64,000 nt of DNA from Panorpa germanica (GCA_963678705.1 OY783203.1:6696001-6760000); one strand, 5' to 3'; positions 24,555 to 37,180 are shown, counted from the first letter of the stretch. A program made the numbers and translations. The notes: generated by a model from the sequence alone, not told the origin.

Positions 24555-24620
24555 ACAAAGTTGGCGGCACCAGACTTCTGCGTCTTCGAATTCCATTCTA
24601 GGACCAGCGCTTTATTTTCC
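24555..24620 (+). repeat. SINE head fragment
   Basis: GGCGGCACCAGACTTCTGCG, TCTTCGAATTCCATTC in the B-box position, then CTAGGACCAGCGCTTTATTT, the junction between tRNA-like head and body. Cut off after about 66 bases. Confidence 0.5.
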
Positions 24621-25400
24621 TTTATTGTTCTACGGACAAGTACATCTTTAAAAGTTGAAAAAAAAAACCTTTTTTTTTTTTGTTAAAAATTAGACAAGGC
24701 AGATGGTTGTTACCTTTAAAATGTTCAAAAAAAATTGATGGTATCCGATTTGAAAAATTCAAACGGATTCTATAGCAAAATTCAACGCTGATTTCAAATC
24801 TGCAATTTATTTTTCCTTTTGACTGCCGGTTTTTGAGTTATCGGCATTTAATAGATCAAATTATGAATCGATTTCAAAATGGTTTCCAGATTTGGAACCA
24901 GCGTGAAATTCTGCGTACAAATACTTTTTTAATACTTATTTTTCGCTACCGCGAAATTTCTTTTTTTGCGAGAGAATGTCATAAACTATACGTAGCTTTT
25001 CTTTCATTTTAAAAGTTTTTACGACTTCAAAAGCGTCTAGTATTTTTTTTAAATGAGACAGATGCTTGGAACTTGGTTTATTAGTTTAGGTACACATCTG
25101 ACAAACGCCAAAAAAAAAAACAATTAACATACCAACTTCAATTGGGCCACTGTTATAACTGTCAGAAATTGGGTTATTATAAATAGTCGCCTAAGACATG
25201 TATGGCTCAAAATGTTCTAATTGTTCTCAACTATTATCCCCTTAAGGCTTTGCACCTTGCTACCAAACACCCTGTATATTTTGAGCCAGTTTGCCACGGT
25301 TGTGACAAATTAATATTATAAGTTTCATATAAATGTATATAAGTATACCACATATAAAGTTCAGTTATTATAAAATCCATCACCAAAGAAAATTAATTCA
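24621..25400. other. Intergenic DNA with possible repeat remnant
   Basis: At 24660-25120 there is a T-run followed by A/T-mixed sequence with short palindromic stretches such as GATTTGAAAAATTCAAA that resembles old non-coding interspersed repeats, but no second copy is present in the window to prove it. Nothing else recognised. Confidence 0.3.
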
Positions 25401-25405
25401 CTCAC

Positions 25406-25442
25406 CGATCTCGTCGAAACAACCATGATCCTGAGGTCCAAC
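25406..25442 (-). other. Candidate 37-nt internal exon
   Basis: Read on the minus strand, CTGTTTTTATTGTTTCAG (a textbook pyrimidine tract and acceptor, ending at 25443) is followed by 37 bases and then GTGAGTGA (a strong donor, starting at 25405). One frame of the 37 bases is open and reads VGPQDHGCFDEI, with unusually non-AT-rich codons for this region. 37 is not a multiple of 3, so partner exons would have to be in matching phase. No partner exon was recognised. It could be part of a nested minus-strand gene or non-coding RNA, or a chance or transposon-borne exon. Confidence 0.4.
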
Positions 25443-28243
25443 CTGAAACAATAAAAACAGTTTGTGAGCGGTTTTCAAAAAGAAATGGAATCGGTGAAAT
25501 ATACAAGGGATTGAATAAAATCTGGTTGTTTTGCCTTCTGTCAAACTTTCTGAAAAAACCCATTTAGGTGGAAAAAGTCCTTTATACAAACAGTCCCGTA
25601 AATAGTGATAAATTATTGAGAAATTAAAATATTAAAGAGGTACATGTTAAGAGAATGGTAAATATTCAAAATTAATGATTAATTTTGCATAAAAGTAAGA
25701 ACCATATATTCATTCTATGCTACCTATAAAGGTTTAGAAACAAATAGCTATATATGTTTACATAAACAAGACAAATATTTTAAAAGTTGTAATACATATT
25801 AAAACAGAATATTTATTGCTGTATGTGATAATATTTTCAAATATTTGTTAAGGAGTGTACTTTAGTAACAGTATATTATTTATCTGACTCGAGCTTGAAG
25901 TTTAGTAAAATTGTAGCAACGAGTGACAGCTTCGGAATTTGAGGGGTATTACAAGTAATGAACTATGACAGCACACGTGAAAACAGACGTGGAAACAAGG
26001 TTTTAACATTCCTCTAGCCTTTGTAGAATGTATAACAAGTATGTATAACAAAAAATTTATAAATAATTTTCCTGTAAATATCATCATTTTAATATACATG
26101 TAAACTTATCAATACATAAATATAGCCATTTTCGTTTTATTTTTAAATTATACATATTTATATTTGTATCCTAATTGAAATATCCTGACATCTATATAAT
26201 GTCATTGGAACTATATATAGTGGTGTGCTACTTAGCTAAGTGGCATGTAATATAATATTAAAAAACATACAATATAATAAATAAATAATCATAAGAATTG
26301 ATGTAATAATGCATAATCGTATAGATTATATAGAGGGAGAATTATTTATCGAAATTCATCTAAATATATTTTATTTTACCACAGCTTATTCTTGAATGTA
26401 ATATTACTTATAAGTTCTAATGAAACTAAATAGATGGCGCACTAGGTGGTGTATATTTATATAAGTAATACTTATCAAATATTTAATTTCTTTATGAAGA
26501 AGCTACTTAATTGCCAACAATGACAATTGTTACATTAATTATATATTTAGATGTTCCGTTCTCATTCGTCGAGTTTGGTTTCAAACTATACAAACCGTTT
26601 TCGTCTGATGCATTGTAGATGGTACTGATTACAATATTATATGCCACCTCTCATTTAACTATCCAAAAATGAAACCGGTTCGGAAATAAACACAAACGAA
26701 TCTTTAGGCAATGTATTGTAAATTATGCAAATTGTTCATGTTGAATTCGAAAATAACCAAGAGACTGTCAGCAACCGGGGTAGTGCAAGGCTAAAGTACA
26801 AAGTTAGATATATGGGTTCTCACTCAGCCCTGAACTTTCTTTTCTTCTGGGTATTCTTACTCTGTATTACTATATAAATCTTCCTGAATATTAGGCCATT
26901 CAGATTTTTGGTTTCTTTACAAGTTGATTGTTCTTGTACAAAGTATTTATAACTTGCATTATAATCATAAGGCCTCCATGAGTAGCAGTGTTATACTGGT
27001 GTAACTATTTGATCCGTCATCTGTGTTGATGGTTGATGGTTGATCCACATTCTCTGCATCGCCCAATACTGTCGGTATCTGTAAGTTCTGACATATCTTC
27101 TGATATCCCTAGCCTTGCAAATCTCCGGTGCTTATTACAACGAATTATTAAGAATTATCATTTTGTATTATTGTTGCTGTCGGTTTTGGAAACCTAGCTT
27201 AAATTATGATCAAAAACCCTGCTTCATATGGCTGTTGTGGTTAGCATTCCCAATTAATGATTGCTATTAACTTAAAGATTGATTTAATATACTTCCTCAC
27301 AATCAAAATAAGATACCTTTACGTTGAAGTAATATATTAAACTTACCATGACATGAAAATCTTATTCCAAACATCTCCGAAGTGTTGTTCAAATAATCTA
27401 GCACATATATTAAACAACTGCTACTAAAACAAACACATTTTACACAATTATTTAAACGACTACCCATTTATCTGTTTATATTTAGTATATTTAATCGATT
27501 GATATAGAACACAATACATTTTCATGTAAAAGGTTTTTATAAGGTTAGTTACTGAACTCAAGTTTTCAATTATTTTGTAAACACACCAAAATACTTAACG
27601 TAAACTTTGTTAAACTAACTTTATATTAATTTACTGAAATATTCTAAATAGTTTACACCATCGTAAACAGTATTACAATTAAATTTAATAATATTTTTGA
27701 CAAACATTTGAGTTTTGACACTTTCAGATTTAAAATACGTACTACTTGCTAATACCATATAAGCATATGAGGATAAGCAACTTCATACAATAATTTAATT
27801 AGTGCCGCCATCTCTTGGATAATAGTTGAAGCTAAAAGGTTTAAAGAATTAATAGCGCTCACTTCTCTGGAATAGTTATTTTTTAGAAAACTAAATTAAA
27901 TGTAAAAGTATGTGGTACAAAAAAACTTTAAACCACAGTAAACTGTATTATTTTTCATAATATAATAAAATAATAAATATACATTACGAAAATACTAAGC
28001 AGCTCTGAGATATTTTATGAATATAAACTGCAATTTTAAAAATTGTAACAGTAATGCACATAAGCACTCGTTGTACCAAGCAGCTACATATATAATGAAA
28101 TTACAGTAATATTTTTGCTAGAGACTGGCTTCAATTTGTTATTTGCTATAGACAATACGATACTGCGTGTTAGACAATTATGACCGACCACTACAGGCTT
28201 CATATCTGTTAAACAAATAATAATCTATTTTTTATTACTTATC
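25443..28243. other. Intergenic DNA, little recognised
   Basis: AT-rich with no supported genes. GATGGCGCACTAGGTGG at 26434 is a weak CTCF-like/GATGGCGC motif. 27030-27140 is slightly GC-richer without a recognisable frame. Confidence 0.35.
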
Positions 28244-28716
28244 GCTAAATTTTTAAGCCTAAAGAGCAGGCAACCTAAATTACGTCGCTTAAAATTACTT
28301 TTGCAGTTTATGCAAGTTCTGAATATTTTTCTCTAGAGTTGAATTACCATATATTTTAAAATTCTGACTTTATGGAATCACTTCCAAATTCATGTATTTT
28401 ATTCTAATAACTAAATATTTGTTTGTTAAATATTTTTTATGGACTTTGGTCCGCTATACGTTCACTTGATACACGATCTACGATAATTAAATAAATATAT
28501 GCTAAATGTTTAAGCCTAATGAGCAGGCAACCTAAATTACGTTGCATAAAATTACTTTTGCAGTTTATGCAAATTATGAATATTTTTCTCAGGAGTTGAA
28601 TTTACAAATATTTCAAAATTCTGGCTTTATTGAATCAATTCTAAATTCATGTCTTTTATTCTAATAGTTAAATATTTGTATGATAAATATTTTTTATGCA
28701 CTTTGGTCACATATTA
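28244..28716 (+). repeat. Direct duplication flanking the satellite array
   Basis: A block starting GCTAAATTTTTAAGCCTAA (28244) recurs as GCTAAATGTTTAAGCCTAA (28501), offset 257. Both copies run for about 210 bases through GAGCAGGCAACCTAAATTAC, a TTACTTTTGCAGTTTATGCA block and TAAATATTTTTTATG-ACTTTGGTC. Divergence is roughly 10-15 percent by eye. The second copy abuts the start of the 147-bp array. Confidence 0.85.
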
Positions 28717-28717
28717 T

Positions 28718-30515
28718 AAATTTTTTGATGGCGTTATGTCCGCTAAAAGTCTAAAAGAAAAAGTTCATTTCTTTGATATTTTTTGATGCAGTTATGTTCG
28801 GTATGTTATAAAATAAAGAACTGCTTCATTACATTTAAGATATCTACGATTTTCTGGCATTTATGCGACCTTTTGTAAATTCATAGACTTTTTTTTCTTA
28901 AAAAAAAATGTTTATTTCTTTGATATTTTTTGATGCAGTTATGTTCGGTATGTTATAAAATAAAGAACTGCTTCATTACATTTAAGATATCTACGATTTT
29001 CTGGCATTTATGCGACCTTTTGTAAATTCATGGACTTTTTTTTCTTAAAAAAAAATGTTTATTTCTTTGATATTTTTTGATGCAGTTATGTTCAATATGT
29101 TATAAAATAAAGAACTGCTTCATTACATTTAAGATATCTACGATTTTCTGGCATTTATGCGACTTTTTGTAAATTCATGGACTTTTTTTTCTTAAAAAAA
29201 AAAGTTTATTTCTTTGATATTTTTTGATGCAGTTATGTTCGTTATGGTATAAAATAAAGAACTGCTTCATTACATTTTAGATATCTACGATTTTCTGGCA
29301 TTTATGCGACTTTTTGTAAATTCATGGACTTTTTTTTCTTAAAAAAAAAAGTTTATTTCTTTGATATTTTTTGATGCAGTTATGTTCGTTATGGTATAAA
29401 ATAAAGAACTGCTTCATTACATTTTAGATATCTACGATTTTCTGGCATTTATGCGACCTTTTGTAAATTCATGGACTTTTTTTTCTTAAAAAAAAATGTT
29501 TATTTCTTTGATATTTTTTGATGCAGTTATGTTCGTTATGGTATAAAATAAAGAACTGCTTCATTACATTTTAGATATCTACGATTTTCTGGCATTTATG
29601 CGACCTTTTGTAAATTCATGGACTTTTTTTTCTTAAAAGAAAATGTTTATTTCTTTGATATTTTTTGATGCAGTTATGTTCGGTATGTTATAAAATAAAG
29701 AACTGCTTCATTACATTTAAGATATCTACGATTTTCTGGCATTTATGCGACCTTTTGTAAATTCATGGACTTTTTTTTCTTAAAAAAAAATGTTTATTTC
29801 TTTGATATTTTTTGATGCAGTTATGTTCGGTATGTTATAAAATAAAGAACTGCTTCATTACATTTAAGATATCTACGATTTTCTGGCATTTATGCGACTT
29901 TTTGTAAATTCATGGACTTTTTTTTCTTAAAAAAAAAAATTTATTTCTTTGATATTTTTTGATGCAGTTATGTTCGTTATGGTATAAAATAAAGAACTGC
30001 TTCATTACATTTTAGATATCTACGATTTTCTGGCATTTATGCGACCTTTTGTAAATTCATGGACTTTTTTTTCTTAAAAAAAAATGTTTATTTCTTTGAT
30101 ATTTTTTGATGCAGTTATGTTCGGTATGTTATAAAATAAAGAACTGCTTCATTACATTTAAGATATCTACGATTTTCTGGCATTTATGCGACCTTTTGTA
30201 AATTCATGGACTTTTTTTTCTTAAAAAAAAAAGTTTATTTCTTTGATATTTTTTGATGCAGTTATGTTCGTTATGTTATAAAATAAAGAACTCCTTTATT
30301 ACATTTTAGATATCTACGATTTTCTGGCATTTATGCGACCTTTTGTAAATTCATGGACTTTTTTTTCTTAAAAAAAAAAGTTTATTTCTTTGATATTTTT
30401 TGATGCAGTTATGTTTGTTATGGTATAAAATAAAGAACTGCTTCATTACATTTTAGATATCTACGATTTTTTGGCATTTATGCAACTTTTTATAAATTCA
30501 TGGACATTTTTCTTA
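28718..30515 (+). repeat. Left arm, 12 units of exactly 147 bp
   Basis: The marker CTTTGATATT occurs at 28771, 28918, 29065, 29212, 29359, 29506, 29653, 29800, 29947, 30094, 30241 and 30388: eleven successive intervals of 147 with no indel. Two subtypes alternate irregularly, one with TTCGGTATGTTAT and CATTTAAGAT, the other with TTCGTTATGGTAT and CATTTTAGAT. The first unit is preceded by a truncated piece (TTTTTTGATGGCGTTATGTC, 28716 onward). Confidence 0.97.
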
Positions 30516-30518
30516 AGG

Positions 30519-32427
30519 TCTACAAAGTCGCATAAATGTCAGAAAATCGTAGATATCTAAAAAGTAATGACGCAGTTTTTTATTTTATAACATACCGAAC
30601 ATAACTGCATCAAAAAATATCAAAGAAATGAACTTTTTTTTTTAAGAAAAAAAAGTCCATGAATTTACAAAAAGTCGCATAAATGTCAGAAAATCGTAGA
30701 TATCTAAAAAGTAATAGCGCAGGTTTTTATTTTATAATATACCGAACATAACTGCATCAAAAAATATCAAAGAAATAAACTTTTTTTTTAAGAAAAAAAA
30801 GTCCATGAATTTACAAAAAGTCGCATAAATGCCAGAAAATCGTAGATATCTAAAATGTAATGAAGCAGTTCTTTATTTTATAACATACCGAACATAACTG
30901 CATCAAAAAATATCAAAGAAATGAACTTTTTTTTTTAAGAAAAAAAAGTCCATGTATTTACAAAAGGTCGCATAAATGCCAGAAAATCGTAGATATCTAA
31001 AATAAAATGAAGCAGTTCTTTATTTTATAACATACCGAACATAACTGCATCAAAAAATATCAAAGAAATAAACTTTTTTTTTTAAGAAAAAAAGTCCATG
31101 AATTTACAAAAAGTCGCATAAATGCCAGAAAATCGTAGATAAATTAAATGTAGTAAAGCAGTTCTTTATTTTATACCATAACGAACATAACTGCATCAAA
31201 AAATATCAAAGAAATGAACTTTTTTTTTAAGAAAAAAAAGTCCATGAATTTACAAAAGGTCGCATAAATGCCAGAAAATCGTAGATATCTAAAATGTAAT
31301 GAAGCAGTTCTTTATTTTATACCATAACGAACATAACTGCATCAAAAAATATCAAAGAAATAAACATTTTTTTTTAAGAAAAAAAAGTCCATGAATTTAC
31401 AAAAGGTCGCATAAATGCCAGAAAATCGTAGATATCTTAAATGTAATGAAGCAGTTCTTTATTTTATACCATAACGAACATAACTGCATCAAAAAATATC
31501 AAAGAAATAAACATTTTTTTTTAAGAAAAAAAAGTCCATGAATTTACAAAAGGTCGCATAAATGCCAGAAAATCGTAGATATCTAAAATGTAATAAAGGA
31601 GTTCTTTATTTTATAACATACCGAACATAACTGCATCAAAAAATATCAAAGAAATAAACTTTTTTTTTTTAGAAAAAAAAGTCCATGAATTTACAAAAAG
31701 TCGCATAAATGCCAGAAAATCGTAGATATCTAAAATGTAATGAAGCAGTTCTTTATTTTATAACATACCGAACATAACTGCATCAAAAAATATCAAAGAA
31801 ATAAACATTTTTTTTAAGAAAAAAAAGTCCATGAATTTACAAAAGGTCGCATAAATGCCAGAAAATCGTAGATATCTAAAAAGTAATGAAGCAGTTCTTT
31901 ATTTTATAACATACCGAACATAACTGGATCAAAAAATATCAAAGAAATAAACTTTTTTTTTTAAGTAAATAAACTCCATGAATTTACAAAATGTCGTGTA
32001 AATTCCAGAAAATCGTAGATATTTAAAATGTAATGAAGCATTTCTTTATTTTATAACATACCGAACATAGCTGCATAAAAAAATATCAAAGAAATAAACT
32101 TCTATTTAAAAAATGAAGAGTCCATGAATTTACAAAAGATCGCATAAATGCTAGAAAATCGTAGATACCTAAAATGTAATGGCGCAGTTTTTTATTTTAT
32201 AGTATAATGAACATAACTGCATCAAAAAATATTAAGAAATAAACTATTTTTTTTAGAAAAGAACGTCTATGAATTTATAAAAGGTCGCTTAAATGCCAGA
32301 CAATCGTAGATATCTAAAATGTAATGACGCAGTTTTTTATTTTATTGCATAACGAACATAATTGCATTCAAAAATATCAAAGAAATGAACTTTTTCTTTA
32401 GAGAAAAATGTCTATAAAAGGTCGCAA
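30519..32427 (-). repeat. Right arm, about 13 inverted units
   Basis: The marker (CAAAGAAAT in this orientation) lies at 30621, 30768, 30914, 31061, 31207, 31353, 31500, 31647, 31794, 31940 and 32087, then decayed at 32233 and 32378; intervals are 145-147. Divergence rises towards the right end, where the last three units carry many substitutions. The same two subtypes as in the left arm are present. Confidence 0.96.
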
Positions 32428-34824
32428 AATGATTCGTTATTTGATGTACAAATTATGTGTTATAGTATTAACGTGAGGATCAGGCGCTTTGATTCGCCTA
32501 ATTTAAAATTAATTACTTCATGAAGTAGAACTGGAGCACGGTTCGAACATTTACATAATTTGTTGAAACATTTGCTATTGAATTGTACGATTTAATATTT
32601 TAAATACGATTTAGATCTGTAAATAAATAAATTACAAATTTTCAGAAAAATGAAATGACTTTATTAAATGTTCAAACCTTTTAGGTTCAACCATTGTCCA
32701 CGAGATGCTACTGATAAATTGAGAGTACATTCATATTGTATTGAGTTGCCTATCTTTAGTCATATCTATGGCATTAACATTAGAGCGTATTTAAAATAAA
32801 CTGTCAAAACTCAAATATATGCAAACCTAATTTTAAATTCAATATTACTAACGTTCAAGATGACATAAACAATTTAGAATATTTCAATAAAGTATTCAAA
32901 GTTTGCTTAATCAAGTTTAGCAATTTATTAGAGACAATTGAAACAATTAAGTGCAGTAACTAATCCTTATAACCTTTTACTAGAAAATGAATTAAGTTGT
33001 TTGGATTAAATATATTGAACTTAAATACAACCGTTCGTAGCGTTTAAACAAAAGTGATAATCAATACCTTTGTGTGTTTCAATTTCAGTTGTTTAATCTA
33101 TGTTAAAGATTACTTGGAAAACACTTCAATGACGTTTCAAATAACTTTTTCTTCATGATAGTAAGTGCTTGTCATTACTTCCTTTTGCATGCAGTTTATG
33201 TAAATGTTGTATTCGTAAAGATACCTAATTTGAATGTGAGGAAATGTATTTAAGATGTATTTATGCATGTAGTTTTCTTACCCTGAATCACCTATGACGA
33301 ACCTTGCCCTTTTCGTAAGGTCTTAATTTAAAATTTAAGAACATGGAAACACTAAAAGAAAACAAACAATGCATTTGTTTAAAATATTCAAGTTTTGGCA
33401 ATACAATATATTTAATAGATTAGTTATCTCAATCGTGGGTCCAGACCATCTTACAATCAGACACTATATGCTCATTATGGCGAATCTAGTTACTGAGGTT
33501 TTATAATTAATACAACAAGTTGTAATTATAACAGCTAAGTATCTCGAACAGCTAAGTATATTAAAAACTATTAATACCAAGAAGTGGTTTGCTACCTTGT
33601 TTGTAATCATAATATTACACCAACTAAAATGATAAATAAAGAAATACTATGTCTGAATTATTTATGAAACAAAGAATCTTGTCGTGAATATAGTGTTGCC
33701 ATCTAATTAGGCGTTGTTGTTACTTATTAAACTACATATTACAACTCATATTTATTCAAAACTATCATACATGTGTTTTCTATTTTTACTTTATTATCTT
33801 TTTCATTTAGAATAAAATAGGCTTTCGGAAAGTGGCAGCAGTTGAAGTAAAGGTAAAGAATTCTGGGAAAACATAGAAGACTGAGATAGTAGTAGATAAT
33901 GACGTAGATAGGGAAAAACACAAAAGAAAGTATGGAGGACAATAAAGAGAAAACAGAGATACATAACAGAATAAGAGGAAAAGAAAATAAATTTAAATAT
34001 ATATGTACAACAGGAAGGTAATTCAATTGGAAGGAAAGATATACATATAAGAAAAATAATATCATGTAGTTATTATTGCTCTCCGGCTCAGCGATGTAAA
34101 CTTTACTTCTTGTCTAGAATTAAATATTATATATCGATTTGGAATGAAATAAATAGAGTAAACGTGTCGTGTCGTTTTGTTAAAATAGTTAATATTTGGT
34201 TTTTTTTTAAATCAGACATTAATCTTCTAGTTCAAAATTTGTCAATGTCTTTACAATGTGTGTAGTGACCAAGCGGCCATCATAAAAAAGGCGTTTATTA
34301 TATTTGCATCAGTCCAGTTACTTTAAGTCCCTATTTAATAATAACTGTTCAAAAAAAAAACATAGATGAGGGATTAGAGAGGCAGAAGAAAGGGAAATAG
34401 GGAATCAAGTTTGATTGACATCGGGAGGGGCTTTGCCACTCACAACCATTCCCCTCTTCATATTCCAGGAGAAATCCCCTTTTAACTATGAATAACATCT
34501 CTAGGATAGTCGGATATAAATGGGATATAAGATACAAAAGCACGTTGATGTTTAATCCAACTTTAGGATGAAAAAACTGTAATAACAATAACGGTACAGT
34601 CTCTGCAAAAATTATTTTATTTTGTTTCAGAGACTGATGAAATTTATATTTGATATTTCTATTTATATATACAATGAGTTGCTTGAAATATGTTTTTGTT
34701 TTGACAGCATTTATTATTTTATAAGATATTTCATTAATACACTGTACATTATTGTAAAGAGCTTGTCAAAATATTGCAAATATTACGTAATTTTACACTG
34801 AATACTATCATGATTATTTTAGAT
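32428..34824. other. Intergenic DNA, nothing firm
   Basis: Mostly AT-rich. A purine-rich block at 33835-34060 yields a hydrophobic minus-strand open frame (108 codons) that is a composition artefact. 34360-34590 is GC-richer with no identifiable frame. Confidence 0.4.
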
Positions 34825-35250
34825 GTAAAGCATGTTCGCAACATGCGCATCGTATCTAACAGACTCATTATGCTTAGTACATGGGTATCGTACAAATCGT
34901 ATCAATATTAGTATGGTTAGTGCATTGACTGGCCCGTATCGTACGCATCGGAACAGCGGCATTGTCGACGGGGATGCTGCATTAGACAACTATTGCTATA
35001 TAGCGATGCTTATCGATTATATCATTCAGATTGCCGATCTCAGAAGATTCATTGCCGCAATCGTGAGTTGCTTATCGTTGCGCATGCCTTGCTTACGATG
35101 TGGACCTGCAAACGCTTACTTTACTTTATACGTAGCTTTAGTACTGTGTCGTATTATTAGTAACACACGGTGGAGCTCTAGTTGTAGGGTTGACTTTGGA
35201 TTGAAGTTGAATAATGGTATTAAAACGCTCGAAATAAGAAGATAATTAAA
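34825..35250. other. GC-richer island, candidate regulatory or coding
   Basis: A compositional island in AT-rich surroundings. It holds an open frame of 137 codons on the + strand (34832-35245) without a recognisable domain or good start context, several TATCG/CGATA-like repeats (GTATCGTAC, TTATCGATTATATC) and an ATCGATTA motif. The repeated short motifs fit an enhancer better than a protein. Nothing in it identifies a family. Confidence 0.35.
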
Positions 35251-36889
35251 CTGGATAATACAAGACAAAATATTACACTAGACGTTACACTGTCGCTTTG
35301 GCAAGATAGGGTCCACAAGTAATATTACACCACAAAGAGCACAGTCACAGTCTCGGAGATGAACGAAATTACACCTATGAATTTTTCTAGATAAGCAAAC
35401 TAAGGTTTCTTGCCCATTTGTCATTCGCCAATTTGTATGTCTTCTCCACAAAATAATTTTTAATTTTCAAACCAAAATTTGTCTTTAGCAAGCATTTGTT
35501 AAACTATTTTAATGGTGTTGTCTCAATCGTTCTACAACAAAGACTGTCTAAATGCAGTATTGTGTCCATTGTGCACCTAGGCTTAAATATAACACGAAAT
35601 GTTAACGAACGTGATCGCTTGAATATTTTCCCCTTTTATTCAATTTTCAATAGAAAATACGACTCTAAGCAAATATAAGTTTTATCAAAATGTGCATAAT
35701 CTATATATTCATAAATATCATAAATAAAATAACCATATAAAAAAATGAGATTGTTAAAAGGATCAAAAATAATACATCCTGTTTTTTAAATATATTATTT
35801 ATATATTTTGAAAGTGGAAAAAAAACATACAGATGTTAAAATTGCAATAAAGTGGAACAAAATGTAAAAAGCTTGCATTAAGATATTATGTAATGTGAAT
35901 GAAAGAGAAAAAACATCTCAACCTTCCAACCATTTTGTTTCCTGTTCGCACATTTACTCATAATATAAAATACTGAGGTATATCGCTGTGCAGTAAGGCC
36001 CCTACTTTATAACTTTTTTCCGACGTCGTTTAAACGGAACAGTATTAAACAAAATAAAACCGTCTAATGATTCTCACGCCATTCAAAAATTTAAGTTCAA
36101 AAGACCCTTTAGGGGTTTAATTAAACAGACTTATCCTTCAATAAATACTGAATTTAAAATAATCACTGATTCTTGCAATGTTTGTTTATTTCTTAAAAAT
36201 AATACATACTGAAATAATAATAATTTAAGAATATGTATTATTGACTAGGCTGGAAGCCTTACTACATTGGAAGTAAAATTTTGATTTCCAGAAACATTTG
36301 CAAATCATTTATAATAAGTTATACCTAAAGTTATTTTATTATCTATGTAAAAGCCCCCCGACCTAAGGTTTATGACCCTATATTAACTGTCTCCAATCAT
36401 AATTTATGATAATGGCAGTTTTTACAATTGAGCACTGGCCTCAAAGCCCCTATACACGGTTGTCCTATTGCCTATACTCGGTTCATTTCAAATATTTGTG
36501 TTTCACCTCTTGTTTAATTCTTTGAGCTTTCATAAATATCATTGACGTTACGTGAATATTGGAGCTACATGGACTTTAACTAAAATATTCTTTACGTAAC
36601 CTAGAAATAAGTCAAACGTAAGTAGGTGGGACAATGGATAGCACGTAAACTGTTTTTGCTTGTTTTTACTTATTTCTCGCTAGATGACAAGGTGCTTTTC
36701 CCACTGACTTACACAGAGGTTTATTCCTCGAGGGTACCCTAGGTTAAATAATTTTATTTAGTTTATTTATTTTCTAACAATTTTTTTTACAATATGCTTC
36801 TAGTCTGGAAATCGAATCTAAGACTGCGGCTGCTTGAGTCTCAATGATCCACTGCGTAGTCCTTATACATTGTATTAAAGCCATGGGGT
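35251..36889. other. Intergenic AT-rich DNA, nothing recognised
   Basis: No supported genes, repeats or motifs on either strand. Confidence 0.4.
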
Positions 36890-37180
36890 ATATACTAGTA
36901 AAAGTAGTGTCGAAATGTTGTTCCTTCACCGTACAAATTCATAGACTTACATAATGAACAAGCGGCAAAGCAGTGTATGGGAGTGAATATTCCCCTCGCA
37001 AGCATTTGCAATCGTTGCCTATTTGCCAGGCAGAACAAAAGCCCCCTCATCCAAAACACCGAACAGCAAGAACCCATAAGTCCTATGAGGCCTATAGTCC
37101 TATGCCTATGTGTATTTGTTATAGGAGACCGGAGCGGCGGTAACCCTGACTCTGAAGTCACCTTGTTGTCAATCTGACTG
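36890..37180. other. GC-richer block open on both strands
   Basis: Open frames of 88 codons (minus, 36895-37161) and 66 codons (plus, 36977-37177) overlap here, which usually reflects base composition. The end (GGAGACCGGAGCGGCGG) is distinctly GC-rich. It may be a fragment of an old transposable element. No domain or catalytic motif is visible. Confidence 0.3.

Larger units (their letters stand above)
28718..32427. repeat. Inverted (foldback) array of 147-bp satellite units
   Basis: A 3.7-kb structure of two opposed tandem arrays meeting near 30516. The left arm has 12 full units at a constant 147-bp period and the right arm about 13 units at 145-147 bp in opposite orientation. The unit contains CTTTGATATTTTTTGATGCA, GTTATGTTCGGTATG, AAAATAAAGAACTGCTTCAT, AGATATCTACGATTTTCTGG and a poly(T)-CTT-poly(A) self-complementary tract. 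No unit has a sustained open frame. The layout resembles Drosophila Foldback elements, whose long inverted termini are made of tandem repeats, but no loop gene or target duplication was found. Edge units are degenerate and truncated. Confidence 0.97.

Noticed and set aside
28718..32427. CRISPR-like array
   Set aside because: Units are contiguous 147-bp satellites without spacers, in eukaryotic DNA.
28718..32427. Palindrome as a sequencing or assembly artefact
   Set aside because: The arms differ in unit number, unit lengths and many substitutions, which a duplicated read artefact would not show; still worth checking with long reads.
33739..34065. 108-codon hydrophobic minus-strand frame resembling a membrane protein
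   Set aside because: Arises from a purine-rich plus strand giving Leu/Phe/Tyr codons; no family signature or start context.
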